Assembly (NCBI GenBank): GCA_910574745.1
Contig: CAJTCE010000036.1
Span: 1-34,292, forward strand
Direction: 5' to 3'
Source of the DNA: Lachnospiraceae bacterium
GTDB lineage: Bacteria > Bacillota > Clostridia > Lachnospirales > Lachnospiraceae
DNA length: 34,292 nucleotides
The translations under genes were made by a program, and so were the position numbers. Shown here piece after piece: positions 1 to 6,673 of this stretch; the stretch's first letter is position 1, and every line of letters begins with the position of its first letter. The notes under the pieces are model-generated. The model did no database searches. It was not told the origin of the DNA and worked only from the letters and a program-made list of their open reading frames with translations.

Positions 1-149
1 CACAAGAGAATGATACACTAAAAAATGTAAGATTAAAATCCACCCTATTCTTTGTAAGGATAACTTCCATGGTCAGGAGAAGAAGGGGTGGAATTTAGTT
101 TTGCAAATCACCAGTTGGAAAAATGCGTTAAACGATAAAAAAATTTATA
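1..149. other. intergenic, no gene seen
   Basis: No open frame with a ribosome-binding site is visible. The only structure is an imperfect inverted repeat (TCCACCC near 41-47 against GGGGTGGA near 87-94), too interrupted and lacking a T-run to call as a terminator. Confidence 0.5.
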
Positions 150-178
150 TTGACAAATGGAGAATGCTTTGATATATT
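150..178 (+). promoter_or_regulatory. sigma-A promoter of tRNA-Gly
   Basis: A perfect -35 TTGACA (150-155), a 17-nt spacer and -10 TATATT (173-178) lie about 30 nt before the tRNA-Gly gene. This is a strong constitutive promoter of the kind expected for a stable RNA. Confidence 0.85.
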
Positions 179-208
179 AATACTTGTCCGTAAGAAATGC
201 GGACAGAT

Positions 209-280
209 GCACGAGTGGCTCAGTGGTGGAGTATCGCCTTGCCAAGGCGAGGGTCGCGGGTTCGAATCCCGTCTCGTGCT
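209..280 (+). tRNA. tRNA-Gly (anticodon GCC)
   Basis: A complete cloverleaf can be folded by eye. The acceptor stem is GCACGAG/CTCGTGC with discriminator T280, the D-arm is GCTC/GAGT, the anticodon stem is TCGCC/GGCGA around loop TTGCCAA, and the T-arm contains GGTTCGAAT-type sequence. The anticodon GCC is at 241-243. CCA is not encoded, so it must be added after transcription. Confidence 0.95.
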
Positions 281-284
281 TGTT

Positions 285-318
285 AAAAGCCTGGTAAATA
301 CTAGGCTTTTATTTTTTT
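285..318 (+). terminator. rho-independent terminator of tRNA-Gly
   Basis: AAAAGCCT (285-292) pairs with AGGCTTTT (303-310) and is followed by a run of seven T. It begins a few nucleotides after the tRNA 3' end. The same AAAAGCCT/AGGCTTTT stem arms recur in two other terminators of this window. Confidence 0.9.
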
Positions 319-356
319 GTGTGGCATTTCATGTTGCATGGTTTCAAAACAATTAA

Positions 357-687
357 GAGTTTTATCATCAAATTTTGTGTTATATAGTAAGCGCCTATCT
401 TGGCAAATTCAAAGGGCCTGTTAGGGATGGTTTTTCCGGTAAGATCCTGTCTTGCCTTTGGTACATTAATACGGAGGCGGTGTTTTATTGACAGATATAA
501 GCATATTATGTTGTCAAAGCAGTGTTTTTGTCAGGTGTAATTATATTCTCTGGTTTCCTGCCTCATTCACACACCATAGGTTTTCCTATGGGCTACAACA
601 CTATGATAACTACATTTGCAGGAGAAAACAATCCCTTAACACCAAACAGCAGGCAGACGAATTTCATAAAGTCCGACAGATAAGTTT
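357..687 (+). other. intergenic; weak 67-codon TTG-start frame at 488-691
   Basis: This gap before the response regulator holds no recognisable gene. One open frame (488-691) would start with TTG ten bases after GGAGG (473-477) and encode 67 residues with no family resemblance, an odd Cys/His/Phe-rich composition and no membrane segment. The frame ends at the -35 of the next promoter. It may be a decayed or spurious gene. Confidence 0.3.
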
Positions 688-716
688 TTGACTATTATCC
701 ACCTATAAATTATAAT
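688..716 (+). promoter_or_regulatory. sigma-A promoter of the response regulator
   Basis: The -35 TTGACT (688-693) and a perfect -10 TATAAT (711-716) are separated by 17 nt. Transcription would start near 723, giving a leader of about 57 nt before the ATG at 780. The near-consensus sequence suggests the regulator is made constitutively, while the downstream transporter has its own repeat-bearing promoter. Confidence 0.85.
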
Positions 717-779
717 GAATAGCAGCAAACGTAACACATTATGAATCCATATATTTCAGAAGGAACCGGAGGCTGTGAG

Positions 780-1448
780 ATGAAGACAATAGCGGTTATA
801 GACGACGATGTGTATATCGGGGATATGCTGGAAAAGCTGCTGATTGGAGCGGGCTATGCCGTAAAGCGTGCTTATTCAGGGACGGAGGCGGTTTATCTGC
901 TGTCTGGAAAACAGCCTGATTTAATATTGCTGGATTTGATGCTTCCGGGATTGCCGGGAGAAGAAATCTTGCCAAAAATCAAAGAGATACCTGTCATTGT
1001 ACTGAGCGCCAAGGCGGATGTGAAGAATAAGGTCAGATTATTGCTTAACGGAGCGGCGGACTATATGACCAAGCCCTTTGATGCGGAGGAGCTTTTGGCA
1101 AGGGTGGCAGTACAGCTTCGAAATGGGGGAAAGAATCAATCGGATATTTTGACATTTGAAGATTTATCTTTAAATGATGCTTCCCACGGCTTTTTTGTAG
1201 GAGAGGCGCCCGTAAAACTGACAAAAACAGAATATGCCATTATGAAACTGCTTATGATAAATGCAGGACAGATCATTACCAAGTCCGCCATATTGGATAA
1301 AATCAGTGAGGATACGCCGGACTGCGTGGAAGGCTCCTTAAAGGTGCATATCAGCAATCTGCGAAAGAAAATCCGGGAATCCGGCGGGAAAGAGTATATC
1401 GAAGCAGTGTGGGGAATCGGCTTTAAGCTGCGGGAGGATGAGGAATAA
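780..1448 (+). CDS. OmpR/PhoB-family response regulator
   Basis: A DNA-binding response regulator of 222 aa. The N-terminal receiver domain (about 1-115) has the acidic cluster D8-D10, phospho-acceptor D52 in LLDLMLPG, S76 and K98 (MTKPF). The C-terminal winged helix (about 130-220) has the usual SLKVHISNLRKKI recognition segment and an AVWGIGFKL wing. ATG 780 is chosen over the upstream in-frame ATG 741 because GGAGG (768-772) lies 7 nt before it. It is followed by an ABC exporter and a histidine kinase, so it probably controls that transporter in response to the kinase. The layout resembles Firmicute loci that sense cationic or lanthionine peptides. The ligand cannot be read from sequence. 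Confidence 0.92.
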   Translation: MKTIAVIDDDVYIGDMLEKLLIGAGYAVKRAYSGTEAVYLLSGKQPDLILLDLMLPGLPGEEILPKIKEIPVIVLSAKADVKNKVRLLLNGAADYMTKPFDAEELLARVAVQLRNGGKNQSDILTFEDLSLNDASHGFFVGEAPVKLTKTEYAIMKLLMINAGQIITKSAILDKISEDTPDCVEGSLKVHISNLRKKIRESGGKEYIEAVWGIGFKLREDEE

Positions 1449-1451
1449 AAA

Positions 1452-1508
1452 CTTAACGGAATCTTTACTTTTTTCTTAACCGTTTTCTTAACTGTCTTTT
1501 GCTAGGAT
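1452..1508 (+). promoter_or_regulatory. activator-type promoter with phased CTTAAC repeats
   Basis: Four CTT(A/T)AC boxes begin at 1452, 1463, 1475 and 1487, that is every 11-12 bp, on one face of the helix. A -10-like TAGGAT (1503-1508) follows the last box, and no good -35 is present. Direct repeats with one-turn spacing over the -35 region are typical of promoters activated by OmpR/PhoB regulators. The regulator encoded just upstream is the obvious candidate. Confidence 0.6.
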
Positions 1509-1552
1509 GGAAGAGTCAGAAAACGAGAATGAAAAATAAGGAGGAAGTCAGG

Positions 1553-2467
1553 ATGGATTATGTTTTGACGACAAACGGGCTGTGCAAGCAGTATCGGAAT
1601 TTTAAAGCCTTAAACGGCCTTTCCATGCATGTTCCTAAAGGTGCTATTTACGGTTTTGTAGGGAAGAACGGCGCAGGCAAAACAACGTTGATACGTCTGA
1701 TCAGCGGATTGCAGGAGCCTACGTCGGGAGAGTATACCATTTATGGAATTCATAATAAGGAGAAGGATATTTTAAAATCCCGCCGCAGGATGGGGGCTAT
1801 TGTGGAAACCCCGTCCATCTATATGAATATGACGGCGGAGGAAAACTTGCAGGAGCAGTACCGGATTTTGGGAATGCCCTCTTTTGGCGGAATAAGGCAG
1901 ATTCTGGAGCTGGTAGGCCTGGAGGACACGGGAAAGAAAAAGGCGAAAAATTTTTCTTTAGGTATGCGCCAGAGGCTGGGAATTGCCGTTGCCTTGGCGG
2001 GAGATCCGGATTTTCTGATATTGGATGAGCCGGCGAACGGTCTGGACCCTCAGGGAATTGTAGAGATGCGGGAGCTGATTTTGAAGCTGAACCGGGAAAA
2101 ACAGATTACGGTATTGATGTCCAGTCATATTCTGGATGAGCTTTCCAGGTTAGCCACCCATTACGGTTTTGTGGATAGCGGGCGTATGGTAAAGGAAATC
2201 AGTGCGGAGGAATTGGAAAATGCCTGCAGGAAATGTGTACGTGTGGAAGTGACGGATATCAAGGCGCTTTCTAATGTGCTGGATGAAAGAAAGATAGAAT
2301 ACAGCATCCTTTCGGATACAAAGGCTGATATTTTTGAAAAAATGAATATTACGGAGTTGGTAACGGCGCTTCTTCCAAAGGACTGTCAGGTTCTTTCCGT
2401 CCATGAAAAGGATGAAAGCCTGGAAAGCTATTACATGAATCTGATTGGAGGTGGCAGCCGTGAATAA
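1553..2467 (+). CDS. BcrA-type ABC transporter ATP-binding protein
   Basis: A cytoplasmic ATPase of 304 aa that would energise export together with the following permease. Walker A is GKNGAGKTT (37-45), the signature is FSLGM (134-138), Walker B is FLILDE (154-159) followed by PANGLDP, and the H-loop is SSHILDEL. The length and the C-terminal extension of about 90 residues fit the BcrA/bacitracin and lantibiotic self-protection group rather than a 220-aa MacB-type ATPase. ATG 1553 is preceded by AAGGAGG (1538-1544) with an 8-nt spacer; an in-frame TTG at 1499 lies inside the promoter and is rejected. The stop overlaps the permease start, so the two are translationally coupled. Confidence 0.93.
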   Translation: MDYVLTTNGLCKQYRNFKALNGLSMHVPKGAIYGFVGKNGAGKTTLIRLISGLQEPTSGEYTIYGIHNKEKDILKSRRRMGAIVETPSIYMNMTAEENLQEQYRILGMPSFGGIRQILELVGLEDTGKKKAKNFSLGMRQRLGIAVALAGDPDFLILDEPANGLDPQGIVEMRELILKLNREKQITVLMSSHILDELSRLATHYGFVDSGRMVKEISAEELENACRKCVRVEVTDIKALSNVLDERKIEYSILSDTKADIFEKMNITELVTALLPKDCQVLSVHEKDESLESYYMNLIGGGSRE

Positions 2468-3299
2468 ATTGCTATCAGCGGGATTAACCCGGTTAAAAAA
2501 GGACAAGGTTTTCTGGGTGTTTGTGGGATTTATGGTAGTTATGGCATGGTTTGTAGTCATCAATAGCTATCTGAACATGAAGAAATGGGGAAGTTCTGTA
2601 GGATTGGAAAGTATACTTTTCAGGCATATTATGTTTATGGGAGTTCTCACAGCGGCTTTTTCGGGGCTTTTCATTGGAACTGAGTATAGTGAAGGAACCA
2701 TCAGGAATAAGCTGGTAATCGGGCATACCAGAAGAGATATTTATTTATCATCTCTCATAATCAGTATAACGGCAGGCGTTATCATATGCGTAAGCTATAT
2801 GTTATCGGCAATGATTCCCGGAATAATACTTCTCGGTTTTTCGGAGGGGATTATAGTGGAAGTGATGCTGCAGGCGCTGTTATTGATTATGCTGATGACT
2901 GTGGCATTCAGCGCTATTTTTACCATGTGCGGTATGCTGAACCAGAATAAGGCATTGAACTGTGTGATTGCGATTATAGGAGCTTTTGTGATGCTGATGT
3001 TTTCAGCTTTTATTTTCAACGAACTGAGCAATCCGGAAATGTGGGAAGAATATGTTTATGTTGATGAAGAAACAGGAGAGATTGTGACAGAACCGGCGGA
3101 GCCTAATCCTTTTTATGTATCGGGAACAAAAAGGGAGGTTTATGAATTCCTGATGCTGTTTCTTCCAAGCGGGCAGACCTTTTTGATTGCGGGAGGAGAG
3201 TTGTCACATGCGGGGGAAATGGCGGCCTATTCCGTTTTGATTGTGATTGCTTCTTCGGCAGCAGGGATGTACTTTTTTCAGAAAAAGGATATTAAATAA
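2460..3299 (+). CDS. ABC-2 type permease
   Basis: A membrane subunit of 279 aa partnering the ATPase encoded immediately upstream. It starts with GTG (2460), placed 8 nt after GGAGG (2447-2451), and overlaps the ATPase stop by 8 nt. About six hydrophobic segments are visible, the first at about residues 16-36 (VFWVFVGFMVVMAWFVV). The GTEYSEGTIRNKL segment between the second and third membrane spans is typical of BcrB/ABC-2 permeases and probably contacts the ATPase. A soluble acidic loop (EEYVYVDEETGEIV) lies before the last helices. The substrate is unknown; a membrane-active peptide antibiotic is the best guess from context. Confidence 0.88.
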   Translation: MNKLLSAGLTRLKKDKVFWVFVGFMVVMAWFVVINSYLNMKKWGSSVGLESILFRHIMFMGVLTAAFSGLFIGTEYSEGTIRNKLVIGHTRRDIYLSSLIISITAGVIICVSYMLSAMIPGIILLGFSEGIIVEVMLQALLLIMLMTVAFSAIFTMCGMLNQNKALNCVIAIIGAFVMLMFSAFIFNELSNPEMWEEYVYVDEETGEIVTEPAEPNPFYVSGTKREVYEFLMLFLPSGQTFLIAGGELSHAGEMAAYSVLIVIASSAAGMYFFQKKDIK

Positions 3300-3358
3300 G
3301 CGGCTAAGTCTGACGCTTTTATGACAGAAAGTATTGGCAGGCCTAAAGAAATCATGGA

Positions 3359-3378
3359 CTATGACTTGTCATAGGAGG
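3359..3378 (+). promoter_or_regulatory. palindrome overlapping the kinase ribosome-binding site
   Basis: CTATGAC-TT-GTCATAG (3359-3374) is a perfect 7-bp inverted repeat. In RNA it would form a short hairpin closed by a CUUG tetraloop. Its last bases overlap the Shine-Dalgarno AGGAGG (3373-3378) of the histidine kinase. It could reduce translation of the kinase or be a protein-binding site; neither is proven. Confidence 0.4.
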
Positions 3379-3383
3379 TATTT

Positions 3384-4265
3384 ATGGAAAGCTGGTTACC
3401 GGTCATTTGCGGCATTCTCACGATTATCATATGCGCTCTTTCTGTTAAAATTTATTTGATGAAGAAGTCTGTAAAGGAAATCGGGGAAAAGCTTTCGGAA
3501 AAGCTTCGGATAGAGACGAATACGCTCATAGATATTTCCAGCCGGGATAGTGATTTGAGAAGGCTGGCAGATACCTTGAATGTAGAACTTAGGAAGCTTC
3601 GAAAAGAACGCCGGTGCTTTAAACAGGGAGACAAGGAGCTGAAAGATGCGGTAACCAATATTTCCCATGATTTGCGTACGCCCCTGACTGCAGTCTTCGG
3701 TTATCTGGAACTGTTAAAAAAAGAAGAAAAAAGTGAAACGGCTGCCGGGTATCTTAATATCATTGAAAACCGCACGCAGGTTATGCGGGAGCTGACGGAG
3801 GAGCTATTCGATTATTCCCTTCTTTCATATGCGGAAGAAGATAAAAAGGAAAACGTATGTCTGAATGCAGCCTTGGAGGAAAGCATAGCTTCCTTTTACG
3901 GCGCCATAAGACAGAGCGGAATAGAACCGGAAATCTTTATGACAGAGCGCCGGATCGAGAGAAATCTGGACACTATGGCGCTGAATAGGATTTTCGGGAA
4001 TATTATAAACAATGCCATGAAATATAGCGACGGAGATTTTAAGGTAGAATTAAAAGAAGATGGAACCATTATCTTTTCAAATTCTGCTAAAAAATTGAAT
4101 TCCGTTACGACGGAACGGCTTTTTGACCGCTTTTATACGGTAGAGACAGGCAGAAATTCCACAGGGCTGGGACTTTCTATCAGCAGGCTTTTGACAGAAA
4201 GAATGGGCGGCAGAATACGGGCGGAGTATGAAAAGGGCAAGCTGGTCATTATTGTAAAATTTTAA
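3384..4265 (+). CDS. sensor histidine kinase, single N-terminal TM segment
   Basis: A membrane-tethered sensor kinase of 293 aa, presumed partner of the regulator at 780. One hydrophobic helix spans about residues 5-26, with no extracytoplasmic domain. A coiled linker follows, then a HisKA domain with phospho-acceptor H95 in NISHDLRTPL, and an HATPase domain with N-box NIINNAMKY, F-box-like LFDRFYTV and the G2 box STGLGLSIS. The G1 box (DxGxG) is not recognisable: the region reads IIFSNSAKKLNSVTTERLF, as in several small Firmicute kinases. Lacking a sensor domain, it may take its signal from the neighbouring transporter, as Bce-type kinases do. It starts 5 nt after AGGAGG. Confidence 0.9.
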   Translation: MESWLPVICGILTIIICALSVKIYLMKKSVKEIGEKLSEKLRIETNTLIDISSRDSDLRRLADTLNVELRKLRKERRCFKQGDKELKDAVTNISHDLRTPLTAVFGYLELLKKEEKSETAAGYLNIIENRTQVMRELTEELFDYSLLSYAEEDKKENVCLNAALEESIASFYGAIRQSGIEPEIFMTERRIERNLDTMALNRIFGNIINNAMKYSDGDFKVELKEDGTIIFSNSAKKLNSVTTERLFDRFYTVETGRNSTGLGLSISRLLTERMGGRIRAEYEKGKLVIIVKF

Positions 4266-4435
4266 GAAGAGGTTCTTAAAAAAGCACAAGGACAATAAAA
4301 GCAAAAAGAAAAGTAAAAGTAAAAAGTAAAATAGAAAAGTAAAACACTTTGGGATTGTGGCATAATCCGCTAAGAAGAGGTCAATACTATAGAGGTAACT
4401 TTACATCCATAATATGATTTAAGGAGGCTTCTTTT
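4266..4435 (+). promoter_or_regulatory. A-rich spacer with candidate extended -10
   Basis: The spacer between the kinase and the DUF1540 gene is dominated by AGTAAAA-like repeats (about 4290-4345). TGG followed by CATAAT (4358-4366) fits an extended -10 element and would serve the DUF1540 gene. No convincing -35 or terminator is visible. Confidence 0.35.
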
Positions 4436-4753
4436 ATGGCACAATTAACCTGCGGTGTTATAACCTGCGGCTACAACAAAGAAAAGTGCTGCTGCAAGGG
4501 AGATATTATGGTGGGAGGAAGTCATGCGGATCAGGAGAAAGATACCTGCTGCGATTCCTTCCGTCCCGAAGGATGCGACTGCTACACCAGTGCATTAGAC
4601 CATCCCTGCCAGACCATCAGTATTGATTGCGAGGCAACAAAATGTAAGTACAATTCCAATTACAAATGCTATGCGGAAACCGTTTCCATACAGGGCGGAC
4701 ATGCAAGGGAAAGTGGACAGACCCTTTGCGGAACTTTTGAATGTAAATGCTGA
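4436..4753 (+). CDS. Cys-rich protein with two DUF1540 domains
   Basis: A small cytoplasmic protein of 105 aa with no signal peptide or TM segment. It contains two tandem copies of a Cys motif resembling DUF1540: an N-terminal block starting LTCGVITCGYN and ending near C49, and a C-terminal block (about 62-104) with DCEATKCKYN, KCYAETVSI and TLCGTFECKC. About 16 cysteines suggest metal (zinc or iron) binding or redox chemistry, but no function is established. AAGGAGG lies about 8 nt before the ATG. It stands alone between a candidate promoter and a weak terminator. Confidence 0.85.
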   Translation: MAQLTCGVITCGYNKEKCCCKGDIMVGGSHADQEKDTCCDSFRPEGCDCYTSALDHPCQTISIDCEATKCKYNSNYKCYAETVSIQGGHARESGQTLCGTFECKC

Positions 4754-4756
4754 TAA

Positions 4757-4785
4757 AACGGGGATGCTCAGGAAGCGTCCCTTTT
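4757..4785 (+). terminator. terminator after the DUF1540 gene
   Basis: GGGATGCT (4761-4768) pairs with AGCGTCCC (4774-4781) with one T-G wobble, a 5-nt loop and a short T-run. The T-run is brief, so termination may be partial. Confidence 0.6.
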
Positions 4786-4954
4786 ACATAAAGATGTGGA
4801 ATTTAAATTTTTACTGGTCAGATATTACGGGCATTTGAATCCCTTCATTGCCGCTTTTTAAATATCGTGTTATATTATTTACAATTTAATTCCTTCATTT
4901 TGTGTGGACAGTAAAAGTAAGCGGGAAAAAGGACAGAAAAAAATATTTTTGCTG

Positions 4955-4983
4955 TTGACAAAGAAATATTTACATGATAACAT
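4955..4983 (+). promoter_or_regulatory. promoter of the infC-rpmI-rplT operon
   Basis: A perfect -35 TTGACA (4955-4960), a 17-nt spacer and -10 TAACAT (4978-4983). Transcription would begin near 4990 and produce a leader of about 160 nt before infC. Confidence 0.85.
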
Positions 4984-4989
4984 ATTCAA

Positions 4990-5121
4990 GTGTGTGAAAC
5001 ACAATGCAAGCAGAGTATCCACTCTCACCCTGTGGCAATCGGGCTGACAGGCGTTGGAAATTTTTCACAATCTTATTTTATGTGGAAGTTTAGTGGATTA
5101 CTGTGCGAATCCACTTTTTTT
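4990..5121 (+). ncRNA. L20-type leader with transcription attenuator
   Basis: The structured 5' leader of infC-rpmI-rplT. In Firmicutes, L20 binds such leaders to repress its own operon. The leader ends in an intrinsic terminator: AGTGGATT (5092-5099) with AATCCACT (5108-5115), then seven T. An earlier ATCCACT (5017-5023) duplicates the 3' arm and can pair with the 5' arm instead, giving a clear antiterminator choice. The segment between (CTCACCCTG, GGCTGACAGGCG) is compact and probably forms the L20-binding fold. Assignment to the L20-leader family rests on operon position and architecture. Confidence 0.75.
5092..5121 (+). terminator. leader terminator (attenuator) before infC
   Basis: An 8-bp perfect stem, AGTGGATT/AATCCACT, with an 8-nt loop and a T7 run, located 30 nt before the infC start. 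It is conditional, since an upstream copy of the 3' arm can sequester the 5' arm. Confidence 0.88.
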
Positions 5122-5150
5122 ATTGAATTCTTTTTTGGAGGTGCACGACT

Positions 5151-5657
5151 ATTAGCGATTTAATGATTAACGAACAGATTAGGGACAAAGAGGTACGTCT
5201 GGTAGGAGAGAACGGAGAACAGTTAGGCATTATGTCTTCCCGGGATGCCCAGAAGATGGCGGATGATGCAGGGCTTGATTTGGTCAAGATAGCGCCTACG
5301 GCAAAACCACCGGTTTGTAAAATCGTAGATTACGGAAAGTACAGATACGAGCAGATTCGTAGAGAAAAAGAAGCAAAGAAAAAACAGAAAACCATCGAGA
5401 TCAAGGAGATCCGTCTGTCTCCCAACATCGATACCAATGACCTGAATACAAAGATGAATGCGGCCAGAAAGTTTATCGGAAAGGGCGATAAAGTAAAAGT
5501 AACGCTTCGTTTCCGCGGACGCGAAATGGCACATATGGCTAACAGTAAGCATATCTTGGATGATTTTGCAGAAGAGTTGTCGGAGATTGCGGTAATTGAA
5601 AAAGCTCCCAAGGTAGAGGGAAGAAGTATGACCATGGTGCTTACACAAAAGCACTGA
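5151..5657 (+). CDS. infC: translation initiation factor IF-3, ATT start
   Basis: IF-3 binds the 30S subunit, prevents premature 50S joining and checks the start codon. The product is 168 aa. The N-domain includes INEQIRDKEVRLVGENGEQLG, the linker is rich in Lys/Glu (REKEAKKKQK), and the C-domain begins at EIRLSPNIDTNDL. The start is placed at ATT 5151: GGAGG (5137-5141) lies 9 nt before it, whereas the in-frame ATG 5163 is 21 nt away. The resulting N-terminus, (M)SDLMINEQI, resembles the known Bacillus IF-3 start. AUU start codons in infC underlie autoregulation in other bacteria. First gene of the L35/L20 operon. Confidence 0.93.
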   Translation: MSDLMINEQIRDKEVRLVGENGEQLGIMSSRDAQKMADDAGLDLVKIAPTAKPPVCKIVDYGKYRYEQIRREKEAKKKQKTIEIKEIRLSPNIDTNDLNTKMNAARKFIGKGDKVKVTLRFRGREMAHMANSKHILDDFAEELSEIAVIEKAPKVEGRSMTMVLTQKH

Positions 5658-5738
5658 TTATTTCGTTTTTAACTGGATTTATCAGAGGTTAAATCAGCAG
5701 TTAAAATAGATAGGTACAAATATAGGAGGGAATTTAAG

Positions 5739-5936
5739 ATGCCAAAAATGAAAACAAACAGATCCGCAGCAAAGCGTTTCAAAGTAACAGGAACAGGAAA
5801 GTTAAAGAGAAATAAAGCTTATAAACGTCATATCTTAACCAAGAAATCTGCTAAGACAAAGAGAAATCTTAGAAAGCCCGCAATGACGGATGCAACGAAC
5901 GAGAAGAATATGAAGAAGATTTTACCTTATTTATAA
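5739..5936 (+). CDS. rpmI: 50S ribosomal protein L35
   Basis: The 65-aa product matches the universal L35 length and pattern: [20 protein letters not shown] at the N-terminus, [19 protein letters not shown] in the middle. It is highly basic and binds 23S rRNA. AGGAGGG lies upstream of ATG 5739. The gene sits between infC and rplT, as in nearly all bacteria. Confidence 0.97.
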   Translation: MPKMKTNRSAAKRFKVTGTGKLKRNKAYKRHILTKKSAKTKRNLRKPAMTDATNEKNMKKILPYL

Positions 5937-5958
5937 GATTGGTTAGGAGGAGAGAAAA

Positions 5959-6315
5959 ATGGCAAGAATCAAAGGCGGCATGAACGCAAAAAAGAAACAT
6001 AACAGAGTATTAAAGCTTGCAAAAGGTTACAGAGGAGCAAGATCTAAACAGTACAGAGTGGCAAAACAGTCTGTCATGAGAGCATTAACATCTTCTTATG
6101 CAGGACGTAAGCAGAGAAAACGTCAGATGAGACAGTTATGGATTGCGCGTATCAACGCAGCAGCAAGATTAAACGGCTTAAGCTACAGCAAATTTATGTA
6201 TGGTTTGAAGTTGGCTGAGGTTGATATCAACAGAAAGATGCTTGCAGAGATGGCAGTAAACGATGCAGAAGGCTTTGCAACATTGGCAGAAGTGGCTAAG
6301 AGCAAAATCGCTTAA
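5959..6315 (+). CDS. rplT: 50S ribosomal protein L20
   Basis: The 118-aa product shows the L20 signature: [30 protein letters not shown], and [21 protein letters not shown]20 is needed for early 50S assembly and, in Firmicutes, is the repressor that acts on the leader of this operon. It starts after AGGAGGAG, 22 nt after the rpmI stop. Confidence 0.97.
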   Translation: MARIKGGMNAKKKHNRVLKLAKGYRGARSKQYRVAKQSVMRALTSSYAGRKQRKRQMRQLWIARINAAARLNGLSYSKFMYGLKLAEVDINRKMLAEMAVNDAEGFATLAEVAKSKIA

Positions 6316-6343
6316 TTGAGCGTGATATAGGTTTGATTTCCAG

Positions 6344-6378
6344 AATCGCAGTGTCTTCGGATGCTGCGATTTTTTTTG
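6344..6378 (+). terminator. terminator of the infC operon
   Basis: AATCGCAG (6344-6351) pairs with CTGCGATT (6364-6371). The inner bases pair weakly around a TTCG loop, and a run of eight T follows. It lies 28 nt after the rplT stop. Confidence 0.93.
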
Positions 6379-6399
6379 ATATTTTAATTCCAAAAGGAT

Positions 6400-6641
6400 G
6401 AAAGCGTTTATTTTTGCAATAGATCTAAGGATGAAAGAGTATAGTTTCTCTCAATAAACCTGATAATGAAAGCGTATAGTTTCTCTCAATAAACCTGATA
6501 ATGAAAGCGTATAGTTTCTCTCAATAAATCTGGTAACGAAAGAGTATGATATCTCTCAATAAGCCGGATGATAAAAGCGTATAGCTTCTCTCAATAAATC
6601 TGATGATAAAAGCAAATATTTTTGGTACAATAAGCATAGAG
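6400..6641. repeat. 35-bp tandem repeat array
   Basis: Five consecutive 35-bp units begin at 6433, 6468, 6503, 6538 and 6573, each with the pattern GAAAGMGTATAG..CTCTCAATAA. Units 1-3 are nearly identical; units 4-5 have drifted. A degenerate 33-bp copy precedes them (6400-6432) and another follows (6608-6641). The last copy carries the candidate promoter of the dipeptidase gene. There are no spacers of variable sequence, so this is not a CRISPR array. Confidence 0.9.
6623..6631 (+). promoter_or_regulatory. extended -10 promoter of the dipeptidase operon
   Basis: TGG followed by TACAAT (6623-6631) forms an extended -10 element about 40 nt before the ATG at 6674. It lies in the terminal, diverged copy of the 35-bp repeat. 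No clear -35 is seen. Confidence 0.5.
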
Positions 6642-6673
6642 AAAAACAGTAAACCTTTATAAGGAGAATCGTT

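Noticed and set aside
488-509. TTGACA at 488 as a promoter -35 with TATTAT as -10
   Set aside because: The spacing is only 10 nt, too short for sigma-A.
741-779. Upstream ATG 741 as start of the response regulator
   Set aside because: It adds 13 residues that do not belong to the receiver fold, and the clear GGAGG site is placed for ATG 780.
6400-6641. CRISPR array
   Set aside because: The repeat units abut each other with no unique spacers, and no cas genes are in the window.
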